IMG/VR virus record: IMGVR_UViG_3300028837_001285
Coordinates: 1 to 29,516 of that record
From: a virus
Direction: 5' to 3' (one strand)
Length of the DNA stretch: 29,516 nucleotides
Shown piece after piece: positions 23,655-29,516 of the stretch. Each line of letters opens with the position of its first letter. The stretch's first letter is position 1. A model generated the notes under the pieces. The model did no database searches. It worked only from the letters and a program-made list of their open reading frames with translations, and was not told the DNA's origin. Made by a program: the position numbers and the translations under genes.

Positions 23655-23934
23655 CGAATTACAACAACAAATAGATGAATTAAAATCCAAACTGGAAGAA
23701 GATAATGAAACCATTAAAAAACAAGAGGATTTAATTAAAAATCATTTTCATTTAGGAGGTGAAACACAAAATATAATACAAATATTAAAACAAGTTCCAA
23801 GTATAGATGTTAAAAAATATAAAGTCGCTGGAACTGATGGTTATAATGGAACTATAAGCGTTCGTAAAGGTGATGATTCTGCTGCTTGTAATTTAGTTTT
23901 TACAAACGGAATCCTTACCTCAACAACTTGTTAA
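23641..23934 (+). CDS. Small coiled-coil tail protein
   Basis: A 97-residue protein: residues 1-33 form a strong heptad coiled coil (INELQQQIDELKSKLEEDNETIKKQEDL), followed by NHFHLGGETQ and a short beta domain ending NGILTSTTC. The HFH(L/D)G motif after a coiled coil is common in phage fibre and baseplate-associated peptides. It likely forms a trimer on the tail. Confidence 0.65.
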   Translation: MPTINELQQQIDELKSKLEEDNETIKKQEDLIKNHFHLGGETQNIIQILKQVPSIDVKKYKVAGTDGYNGTISVRKGDDSAACNLVFTNGILTSTTC

Positions 23935-23936
23935 AT

Positions 23937-25358
23937 ATGGCAATGACAATAGAAGATATAGAAAAATTAATAAAGGATATACAGGCAAAAATACCTGGCA
24001 TAACATCTCAAATACAAAAGATGCAGGTAAGAAAGGATACAAGACAAACATTGGATAAGACAGGTGATATACCAGCTGCCACTGATTTGACTTATCCTGC
24101 AGCAGGAGTTCCGCCTCAAGAGAGATTAGAGGGAACACAAGAATTAATAGACAGAACAAGAGCTGCTGGAACAGCTGCTGTTGCTGGGGCTGGGGCTGAA
24201 CAGGAATACTGGACAGCTATGCAGAAAAGAATGGAAGAATTATCTAAACAGATTTCTGGAGCCGAAACTCAAAGAAAAGGATGGTTTGAAAAATACTTTG
24301 CTGAAAAACCAGACATTGCTGGAGAACTTGAAAGATTAAGAACCCAGTATAAAGTTCCTGAATATATGGAACAGATTAATACTCTTATTCCAGAAATAGG
24401 TGCTTTGAATGAACAGATAGCTACATTAGAAGGAAATAGAAATCAAGCTATTTTGGCTGCTGAACAAAGATTAGCAGGATATACCAAAGGAGTATTAAGA
24501 GGAGAGGAGGCTTTAATTCAAAGACAATATGATAGCAGAATATCATCTTTAGCTGCCCAATCTAATGCTAAAATAGCTTTAATGAATGCTTATAAAGGAC
24601 AAATGGATACAGCCCGTTCCTTTGTTAATGAGACAGTTCAAGCATTGATGTATGATACTGAACAAAATAGACAAAACATTAGAGATGCTATGGATTTTTA
24701 CGGAGACCAAATAAATGATATGAAATCCGAGTATAAGGATATTCTTACATCAGCTCAAGATTATTGGGAAACAAGGGCTAAAGAAGAAAAAGAAGATTAT
24801 GACTGGAAATTAGACCTTATGATAGATGCTGCTAATAAGGGAGTAAATATACCTTTTGGGGATGTTCAAAATATGTCAAGAGAAGAACTTGCCAGAACAT
24901 ACTCTGAATTTGTAGCACCAGCTATGGCGGCAGGAGAAGCTCCAAAAGGAGTTGACTATAATAAATTACTTTCCATATCAGAAGCTAAAACATTAGGAGT
25001 TGCCTATGGAACGACTGTCGGAGAAGCTATAGAAATGGGAATAATTCCAAGTGCTGAAAAGGAAGAATTATTATCACCAGCAGAAGCTGAAAGATTAGGG
25101 GTTCCTTATGGAACTACAAAAAGTGAAGCAGCAAGAGAATCAATTCTTTTTTCAACATTAGAACAATGGAAAACCGCTGGAAAATCAAGAGAAGAAATAG
25201 AAAGAGAATATAAAAGCCAAAATTTTGTTAGTGTTATTCCTAATGAGGTTTCTGTTGTGTTAGATGAATTATTTAAACCAGGTTGGTGGGAAGGAACAAA
25301 ACAATGGGTAAAAGGAAAAACACAAGAAATAAGAAATTGGTGGTCTGATTTATTTTAA
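23937..25358 (+). CDS. Internal virion/ejection protein with coiled coils
   Basis: A 473-residue, almost wholly helical protein. Long coiled coils lie at about residues 60-110 and 140-290 (EQIATLEGNRNQAILAAEQRL; NQRD-type Gln/Asn-rich helices). Two copies of an LS-x2-EA-x2-LGV-x-YGTT-x2-EA motif start at residues 344 and 378, a repeat I have seen in putative ejection proteins of podo-like phages. A Trp-rich end (GWWEGTKQWVKG; NWWSDLF) may touch membrane. The ATG at 23937 is preferred over a TTG at 23928. Followed at once by another large internal protein. Confidence 0.65.
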   Translation: MAMTIEDIEKLIKDIQAKIPGITSQIQKMQVRKDTRQTLDKTGDIPAATDLTYPAAGVPPQERLEGTQELIDRTRAAGTAAVAGAGAEQEYWTAMQKRMEELSKQISGAETQRKGWFEKYFAEKPDIAGELERLRTQYKVPEYMEQINTLIPEIGALNEQIATLEGNRNQAILAAEQRLAGYTKGVLRGEEALIQRQYDSRISSLAAQSNAKIALMNAYKGQMDTARSFVNETVQALMYDTEQNRQNIRDAMDFYGDQINDMKSEYKDILTSAQDYWETRAKEEKEDYDWKLDLMIDAANKGVNIPFGDVQNMSREELARTYSEFVAPAMAAGEAPKGVDYNKLLSISEAKTLGVAYGTTVGEAIEMGIIPSAEKEELLSPAEAERLGVPYGTTKSEAARESILFSTLEQWKTAGKSREEIEREYKSQNFVSVIPNEVSVVLDELFKPGWWEGTKQWVKGKTQEIRNWWSDLF

Positions 25359-25359
25359 T

Positions 25360-27357
25360 ATGGCACTTCCATCTCTTAAAAATATAAATAAAGCAATTTC
25401 TGTTCTTTCAAAAAGAGGTGATTTTTCTTGGTCAAGAAAAGAAAGAATAAGACAAGCTCCCAAACCGACATTTGGAGGATTGCTTCAAGAAAAAGTATTT
25501 GACCCTTTATCAGAAATTCTTTCAAGATATACACCATTAAAAAGTCCGAGAGAAAGAGCAATGTTAGGTGATGAAGTTTCTTTTGAAACAAAACAAAAAG
25601 CATTCCAGATTTATTTAATGAATGCAATGAAAAAAAAAGGACAACCAGAAGGTTTAAAAGAACTATCTCAATCTTATTTAAGTGATATTTCTACTACGGC
25701 ATTAGGGTTTTTAGGTGGTGGTAAAATTCCTTTCGTTAAAAAAACAACTCCAATTCAACAAGTAATAAATGCTCTTAAAAAAGCGAAGCCAGTAAGGGCT
25801 AAACAGGAATTATTATATACAGTAGAAAGAGGAAGAAGAATAGCCAAATCATTAGAAGTAGGAAAAAAAGTTAAGGGAGAAGCTGGATTTTTTGCTGAAA
25901 AAGCGGCATTGAAGGGAAAAATGCCTAAAGTTCAATTTGATTCAATAAAGAATTCTCTTGGAAAAACAGTAGAAGAAAGACAATCTGTAATAGATTCTTT
26001 ATTTATTCAGGTAAAGGAAAATCCATTACTTAGTAATTTTGAAAAAATAACAGCCAGAGAAGGACTTGCTAAAATGTTTGATGGTTCAGTTCCAACAGGA
26101 GGAGAATTATCTTTATTAAATAATGTATTTGGTGAAGAATTTGTAAATGCTGTAAAAAGTAATTTACCATTTTGGAAAAGAGCAGGAGAATTAGGATATG
26201 AAGTAGCTAATATACCAAGAGCTTTAATGGCTTCTTTTGATGTATCTGCTCCATTAAGACAGGGTGCGTTTTTTATAGGAAAACCAAAGCAGTTTGTTCC
26301 GTCTTTTGGAAATATGTTTAAATATCTTGTAAGTGAAAAAGGTTTTAAAGGATTACAAAAAGAAATATCATCAAGACCAACATTTAATTTAATGAAAGAA
26401 GCTAAATTAGATTTAAGTGCTTTTGCGAGGTCTCTTACACAAAGAGAAGAAGCATTTATGTCTAACTTGGCTGAAAAAATACCAATAATAGGAAGATTTG
26501 TAAGAGCAAGTGATAGGGCATATACTGGTTTTTTGACTAAATTAAGAGCTGATGTCTTTGATGATTTGGTGAATAAAGCAATTTCAATCGGAAAAAATCC
26601 TTATACAGATACTAAATTTACAAAACAATTAGCAGATTATATAAATGTTGCTACTGGAAGGGGGAAAAAATTGGCTGGAGCAATAGATATTCAAAAACCA
26701 GCAAAATTTTTAAATACTTTTTTCTTTTCACCAAAGTTAATGGCTTCAAGAACTACTCTTTTAAATCCTCTTTATTATGTAAAGTTAGACCCATTTATAA
26801 GAAAAGATGCTATTAAATCTTTATTAACATTTTCTGGAACTGCTTTATCTATTTTAGGATTAGCGGGTTTGGCAGGAGCAAAAGTGGGAAAAGATATAAG
26901 AAGTTCTGATTTTGGAAAAATTAAAATAGGAAATACAAGAATAGATATTGGAGCAGGTTTTCAGCAATACTTAAGGATGTTCGGACAACTTTATACGGGA
27001 GAATATGTAAGTTCCACTACTGGAAAATTGATAACATTAGGGGAAGGATACAAACCATTAACAAGATTAGATATTTTAACAAAACAAATAGAAGCAAAAG
27101 AATCACCATTATTTTCTTTGCTTACAAACTTATTAAGACAACAGGATTTTAAAGGACAACCAGTAAATTTAAAAAATGAAGTAGCTCAAAGATTTATTCC
27201 AATGTTTATTCAAGATATAATTGAAGTAGCTAAAGATAATCCAAACCTTTTACCAATAGCATCATTAGGAGCTTTTGGGGTAGGAATACAAACTTATGGT
27301 GAAGAAGATAAAAAACAAATAAAGAAAATGGGACTTCCATCTCTTAAAGGATTATAA
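25360..27357 (+). CDS. Large internal virion protein (LPD-like)
   Basis: A 665-residue basic protein. IPRALMASFDVSAPLRQGAFF, FVRASDRAYTGFLTKLRADVFDDL and FFSPKLMASRTTLLNPLYY match a conserved segment of large polyvalent/ejection proteins of tailed phages. A hydrophobic stretch (LTFSGTALSILGLAGLAGA, near residue 495) could be a membrane segment inserted into the host on DNA entry. The protein begins MALPSLK and ends MGLPSLKGL, from nearly identical DNA. It probably enters the cell with the genome. Enzymatic residues are not evident. Confidence 0.7.
   Translation: MALPSLKNINKAISVLSKRGDFSWSRKERIRQAPKPTFGGLLQEKVFDPLSEILSRYTPLKSPRERAMLGDEVSFETKQKAFQIYLMNAMKKKGQPEGLKELSQSYLSDISTTALGFLGGGKIPFVKKTTPIQQVINALKKAKPVRAKQELLYTVERGRRIAKSLEVGKKVKGEAGFFAEKAALKGKMPKVQFDSIKNSLGKTVEERQSVIDSLFIQVKENPLLSNFEKITAREGLAKMFDGSVPTGGELSLLNNVFGEEFVNAVKSNLPFWKRAGELGYEVANIPRALMASFDVSAPLRQGAFFIGKPKQFVPSFGNMFKYLVSEKGFKGLQKEISSRPTFNLMKEAKLDLSAFARSLTQREEAFMSNLAEKIPIIGRFVRASDRAYTGFLTKLRADVFDDLVNKAISIGKNPYTDTKFTKQLADYINVATGRGKKLAGAIDIQKPAKFLNTFFFSPKLMASRTTLLNPLYYVKLDPFIRKDAIKSLLTFSGTALSILGLAGLAGAKVGKDIRSSDFGKIKIGNTRIDIGAGFQQYLRMFGQLYTGEYVSSTTGKLITLGEGYKPLTRLDILTKQIEAKESPLFSLLTNLLRQQDFKGQPVNLKNEVAQRFIPMFIQDIIEVAKDNPNLLPIASLGAFGVGIQTYGEEDKKQIKKMGLPSLKGL
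25365..25380 (+). repeat. 16-bp direct repeat, copy 1 (gene start)
   Basis: ACTTCCATCTCTTAAA encodes LPSLK at the start of the large internal protein. An identical copy lies at 27333-27348 in the same frame at the end of the gene. Confidence 0.85.
27333..27348 (+). repeat. 16-bp direct repeat, copy 2 (gene end)
   Basis: The second ACTTCCATCTCTTAAA, encoding LPSLK just before the stop. All five codons are identical to copy 1, which suggests a copied or selected DNA sequence and not just a shared peptide motif. Confidence 0.85.
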
Positions 27358-27362
27358 ATAAT

Positions 27363-27560
27363 ATGGACATAAACTTACCAACAATTATACAAGGAGGGGC
27401 AGTGGGATTAAGTATTCTTCTTATAGGATTAGTTGCTTACCTGGCAAAATTATTCTATAAGTTTTTATCTAATCATATTTCCCATAACACTGAAGCCCTA
27501 AACAAAGTTAATGAAACATTGAGAGAATTATGCGTTTTGTTAAGACGCAACAACAAGTAG
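27363..27560 (+). CDS. Small one-helix membrane protein (holin-like)
   Basis: A 65-residue protein with one membrane helix (residues 8-34, AVGLSILLIGLVAYLAKLFY) and a polar, partly heptad-like C-terminus (NTEALNKVNETLRELCVLLRRNNK). Size, layout and place before the lysin suggest a holin or a tail-tube-linked membrane protein. There is no SD, and the gene begins five bases after the preceding stop. Confidence 0.6.
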   Translation: MDINLPTIIQGGAVGLSILLIGLVAYLAKLFYKFLSNHISHNTEALNKVNETLRELCVLLRRNNK

Positions 27561-27581
27561 TTCCTTTCAAAGGAGGTTTCA

Positions 27582-27881
27582 ATGTCAGCTTTGGTTGGAT
27601 ATTGTGCCAGCAAGGAAAAGAAGATTCCTGATCCGAAGGTTGTTTTCTACTGCTTTTTTAGAGGAGGTAAAATGCCTTGCGAACACCTGCGTCTTCTCTT
27701 AATTAGGAGAGGGAAAAATGGAAGGTTTAAAGCGAGGACAGGTCAAATCCCTCGGCATCAACACCCAAAGAGGGTTGGAAGAACTGAGGGTCAACCTCTA
27801 CCGATTAGTGGGGTTGGAACAAAGCAGAGGCGAAGAGTTGAGAATAATCGTCGGAACAAAACCTTACACCTTAACAGATAG
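27582..27881 (+). CDS. Uncertain ORF with strong SD
   Basis: A 99-residue ORF preceded by AAAGGAGG (27569-27576), a near-perfect ribosome site. The first 45 residues (with VGYCASKEKKIPDPKVVFYCFF) look plausible, but from about residue 46 it runs in another frame through the better ORF at 27718, and the composition there (Arg/Gln/His-rich) looks like a shadow. A second SD and in-frame ATG occur at 27672. Either the gene is short in function, has been frameshifted, or only the start signals are real. No family is recognised. Confidence 0.35.
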   Translation: MSALVGYCASKEKKIPDPKVVFYCFFRGGKMPCEHLRLLLIRRGKNGRFKARTGQIPRHQHPKRVGRTEGQPLPISGVGTKQRRRVENNRRNKTLHLNR

Positions 27882-27981
27882 CTTACAAATAGAGGACATT
27901 ATTCATCAGATGAGTCCTCTGATAACAGAAGGTAAAACCCTTCTGGTGCGCATATTCGTCAACGGGGCTGACAAGCCTTAA
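27718..27981 (+). CDS. Small protein of unknown function
   Basis: An 87-residue protein with a purine-rich ribosome site AGGAGAGGG just before the ATG. Balanced composition (LEELRVNLYRLVGLEQ; LRIIVGTKPYTLTDSLQIEDIIHQM; KTLLVRIFVNGADKP) reads as a real alpha/beta fold, with higher GC than the neighbours. It is followed directly by an intrinsic terminator, so with 27582 it forms a self-contained unit inserted between the two lysis genes. Possible moron gene; function unknown. Confidence 0.6.
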   Translation: MEGLKRGQVKSLGINTQRGLEELRVNLYRLVGLEQSRGEELRIIVGTKPYTLTDSLQIEDIIHQMSPLITEGKTLLVRIFVNGADKP

Positions 27982-27985
27982 CATA

Positions 27986-28052
27986 GGGCAAGGGAGAACT
28001 ACCGCCAATAACGGCATTAGTTGAACTAAATGAGTTCTCCCTTCCCTTTTTT
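27986..28052 (+). terminator. Intrinsic terminator
   Basis: AAGGGAGAACT (27990-28000) pairs perfectly with 28033-28043. Outside it GGG (27986-27988) pairs with CCC (28044-28046) past a single C bulge, giving 14 bp in all. The 32-base loop holds a smaller GCC/GGC hairpin, and six T residues follow at 28047-28052. It is the best intrinsic terminator in the window and ends the 27582-27981 unit. Confidence 0.85.
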
Positions 28053-28056
28053 ACTT

Positions 28057-28530
28057 ATGTTATTATTAAAAATCAAGCTATTAAAAAAAGCCATAGAACT
28101 GGTTAAAAGAATAATCGGGCTTAAAAAAGAATTAGGACAAAAGGTAGGACAAAAGATAAGACAAGAGAAAATACCTTTAAGAAGATTAGCAAGGACAATG
28201 GCTACATTTGAAGGGTGGGACAAAAAGAACTCATTAGCCAGAAGAAACAACAACCCTCTTAATCTTAGGCGTTCAATATATCAAGCAGGCAAGAGAAACG
28301 GATTTGCTTATTTTGATTCAGAGGAACTCGGCTGGAAAGCAGGTATTTTTGACCTTGCTTGTAAAGTCAGAGGAAAAACAACTACTGGATTAACGGCTGA
28401 AAGCACGATTAGGGAATTGATTTACAAATTCGCTCCCCCGATAGAAAACAATACAGAGGAATATCTGATGTTTGTCTGCGATGAATTACGAATAAATGAC
28501 GGATTTCAATTAAAGCATTTTGGGGGTTGA
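28057..28530 (+). CDS. Lysozyme-like endolysin/virion lysin
   Basis: A 157-residue protein. A basic, amphipathic N-terminus (MLLLKIKLLKKAIELVKRIIGLKK) precedes a lysozyme-like domain: MATFEGW with the candidate catalytic Glu, RRNNNPLNLR (NNPxNLR motif), FAYFDSEELGWKAGIFDL, TIRELIYKFAPPIENNTEEYL. This arrangement is typical of transglycosylase-like phage lysins that cleave peptidoglycan. I start it at 28057, since an earlier in-frame ATG at 28030 would begin inside the terminator stem. Surrounded by small membrane proteins, it is the probable endolysin. Its last bases overlap the promoter for the next gene. Confidence 0.8.
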   Translation: MLLLKIKLLKKAIELVKRIIGLKKELGQKVGQKIRQEKIPLRRLARTMATFEGWDKKNSLARRNNNPLNLRRSIYQAGKRNGFAYFDSEELGWKAGIFDLACKVRGKTTTGLTAESTIRELIYKFAPPIENNTEEYLMFVCDELRINDGFQLKHFGG

Positions 28531-28555
28531 CAAAAATAAAAAGGTCGTATAAAAT
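28527..28555 (+). promoter_or_regulatory. Sigma-70-type promoter
   Basis: TTGACA (28527-28532), a 17-base spacer, then TAAAAT (28550-28555). The -35 is a perfect match and overlaps the lysin stop. Predicted transcription starts about ten bases before the ATG at 28572, so this would give a very short leader. It drives the two small membrane proteins, possibly independent of the late operon. Confidence 0.8.
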
Positions 28556-28571
28556 AATACAATTATTTATT

Positions 28572-28739
28572 ATGAGATTGTTTAATTTTTACAAGGGAAA
28601 ATTAACTTATACCATTGCTGGATTAACTATTGCTTGGGCTATTGTCGGATTAATACTGGGATACATTGAGAAGTCAACGGCAATGGAATTAATTTTAGCC
28701 AGTTTAGTTGTCTTCGGAATCAGACGGGCTATTAACTAA
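28572..28739 (+). CDS. Small two-helix membrane protein (holin-like)
   Basis: A 55-residue protein (MRLFNFYKGKL...). Two hydrophobic stretches, TYTIAGLTIAWAIVGLILGYI and AMELILASLVVFGIRRA, are joined by a short EKST turn, the layout of a class II holin. I chose the ATG at 28572 over an upstream TTG at 28527 because the TTG is the promoter -35. It ends in a TAATG overlap with a further membrane peptide. Confidence 0.7.
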   Translation: MRLFNFYKGKLTYTIAGLTIAWAIVGLILGYIEKSTAMELILASLVVFGIRRAIN

Positions 28740-28822
28740 TGATTTGGAATAGAAGATTATTTTGGCTTTCTTTGATTTTAGGGGTTTTATTTGGCATATT
28801 GGTATCTAACCTCATCTTTTGA
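28739..28822 (+). CDS. 27-residue membrane peptide
   Basis: MIWNRRLFWLSL starts in TAATG with the stop of the holin-like gene and continues as one hydrophobic helix ending GILVSNLIF. Positive residues at the N-terminus give an N-in topology. Coupled expression with the holin-like protein suggests an antiholin, pinholin or lysis regulator, but this is inference from position and topology only. Confidence 0.55.
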   Translation: MIWNRRLFWLSLILGVLFGILVSNLIF

Positions 28823-28870
28823 TATAAAACCTCTTAGAAGGGCAAATAAGCATTAAATATAACGAATCTT

Positions 28871-29089
28871 ATGGCTTGGTGTGTTCAATGTAATAGAAAA
28901 ATAAAGAATAAGGAATTCCCCAGATGCTGGGATTGCCGTATTAGCAATTATAACAAAGAAAAAAAGGTCGCTAAAAAACCTAAATCTAATAAAGATATGT
29001 TTAAAAACCAAGAAACAGCAACCGAAGAAGAAAAAGAGGAAGAAGTTGAAGAAGAAACCGAGACCTCTGATGATGAGGATACGGAATAA
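28871..29089 (+). CDS. Zinc-finger protein with acidic tail
   Basis: A 72-residue protein. MAWCVQCNRKI and CWDCR form a four-Cys zinc ribbon, then a Lys-rich linker (KEKKVAKKPKSNK), then an almost purely Glu/Asp/Thr tail. A nucleic-acid- or protein-binding regulator is plausible, and DNA mimicry by the acidic tail is possible. Function unknown. There is no SD before the ATG. It is the last gene before the structured non-coding end. Confidence 0.65.
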   Translation: MAWCVQCNRKIKNKEFPRCWDCRISNYNKEKKVAKKPKSNKDMFKNQETATEEEKEEEVEEETETSDDEDTE

Positions 29090-29100
29090 GTTTTGTCGCG

Positions 29101-29422
29101 AACCCCATCCTGGAGATATATAAATAAATGACTATTAACCCGAGTCCTTATACTTTTTTAGTAAGGGAGAATACAATCAAATTTATTAAGTCAAACTATA
29201 TCTCTGGGACGGGTTGGCTATTTTACCTTGAACAGTGGCTGAATAAAGCTCGTTCTGTGGCTTAAGGCATTATCTACTTGTCAATGTAGAAATCTATGAG
29301 GCAGGTGGGGATAAGTTGTGGAGGCAAACCCAATTAAGAAATTCTTATAACTTGGGTAGCAGAGCACCGCTGAAGCTTGAGGGTAAGGCTTTAACCCAGT
29401 CATCCCTCCTGTTCAAGGTAAA
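29101..29422 (+). ncRNA. Two-domain structured RNA, unidentified
   Basis: No convincing ORF lies here. Domain 1 is closed by 29101-29120 pairing with 29197-29215 (18 bp including two G-U, one bulge/mismatch), holding a nested AATAAAT/ATTTATT helix (29123-29129 with 29181-29187) and a CCTTA/TAAGG hairpin. Domain 2 is closed by a perfect 14-bp stem, TTTACCTTGAACAG (29222-29235) with 29409-29422, and holds hairpins 29273-29290 and 29328-29357 plus others. GC is above the surroundings. It matches no RNA I can name. Confidence 0.65.
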
Positions 29423-29460
29423 GTAATTTTTACTATAAATAAATTGGCATTATAAAGGAC

Positions 29461-29489
29461 TTGACAAAACTTTTTGGATTTGATAAGAT
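29461..29489 (+). promoter_or_regulatory. Sigma-70-type promoter toward window end
   Basis: TTGACA (29461-29466), 17-base spacer, TAAGAT (29484-29489); a TAAAAT lies four bases further. It reads off the window and would drive the next, unseen gene. With the same -35 and spacing as 28527-28555 it suggests host sigma-70 control of this end of the genome. Confidence 0.7.
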
Positions 29490-29516
29490 AAAATATATTG
29501 GACAAATAAACAATAT

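Noticed and set aside
27764-27881. C-terminal half of the 27582 frame as real protein
   Set aside because: It runs out of frame over the better-composed 27718 gene and is Arg/Gln/His-rich without recognisable structure.
29352-29422. tRNA or tmRNA-like element (GGTAGCAGAGCACCGCTG resembles a D-arm; GTTCAAGG a T-loop)
   Set aside because: No acceptor stem, anticodon stem or matching T-stem can be drawn; the GTTCAAGG is used by the 14-bp closing helix.
29222-29422. Retron msr-msd RNA (long terminal inverted repeat)
   Set aside because: No reverse transcriptase is in the window and the branching-G context is not evident; it cannot be excluded because the window ends shortly after.
1-29516. Alternative genetic code (TGA read as amino acid)
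   Set aside because: TGA ends many genes in ATGA overlaps exactly at expected protein ends, for example portal and zinc-finger genes.

Overview
The window is the late (packaging, virion and lysis) half of a tailed double-stranded DNA phage or prophage. All credible genes lie on the + strand and are tightly packed. Order: zinc-finger/small-terminase-position gene, large terminase, portal, scaffold and HK97-type capsid (86-5662); an 11.6 kb block of sugar and phosphonate metabolism genes (about 6553-18178); head-tail adaptor, collagen-like fibre, other tail proteins and two large internal virion proteins (18200-27357); a small SD-rich insertion (27561-28052); lysis genes (27363-27560, 28057-28822); and a structured, apparently non-coding tail (29101-29516). 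The DNA is AT-rich. TAA, TAG and TGA all act as stops. Most starts lack a Shine-Dalgarno and instead sit on ATGA/TAATG overlaps or just after a TAA. The host cannot be named from this; a low-GC bacterium, possibly of a candidate phylum, is only a guess. No integrase, replication gene or tRNA is visible.

The notable content is the cassette between capsid and adaptor. It encodes what looks like a complete short route to an activated phosphonate: PEP mutase (14968-15720, with the diagnostic EDK...K-NS motif), a two-gene TPP-dependent phosphonopyruvate decarboxylase (15814-16158 and 16115-16492), an iron-alcohol-dehydrogenase-family reductase (16489-17307) and a cytidylyltransferase resembling those fused to PEP mutases (17304-17747). 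No aminotransferase is present, so the expected product is 2-hydroxyethylphosphonate (HEP) and CMP-HEP rather than aminoethylphosphonate. Two tandem LicD-type transferases (13731-14219, 14255-14905) could place the headgroup on a glycan. The same block has two GT-B-type glycosyltransferases, a B12-type radical SAM enzyme, a TylF-like methyltransferase, an M28/DUF4910-type protein, NeuA- and NeuB-like enzymes and a TagD-like cytidylyltransferase. Because the block sits inside the structural operon, the simplest inference is a phage-made phosphonoglycan for the virion or for the infected cell's surface.

The cassette edge and interior carry traces of HNH homing endonucleases: an intact NUMOD3/HNH gene (6033-6557), a C-terminal HNH remnant (5730-5822) and two short NUMOD3-like peptides flanking pepM (14909-14962, 15722-15817). 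This suggests how the cassette may have been assembled.

Two RNA-level signals stand out. Just after the capsid stop is a 61-nt segment with three interlocked inverted repeats that can fold in two exclusive ways (5668-5728). Near the window end is a two-domain structure of about 320 nt closed by an 18-bp and a perfect 14-bp stem (29101-29422). Frame-independent CGGACA iterons just upstream of the terminase are a candidate packaging site.
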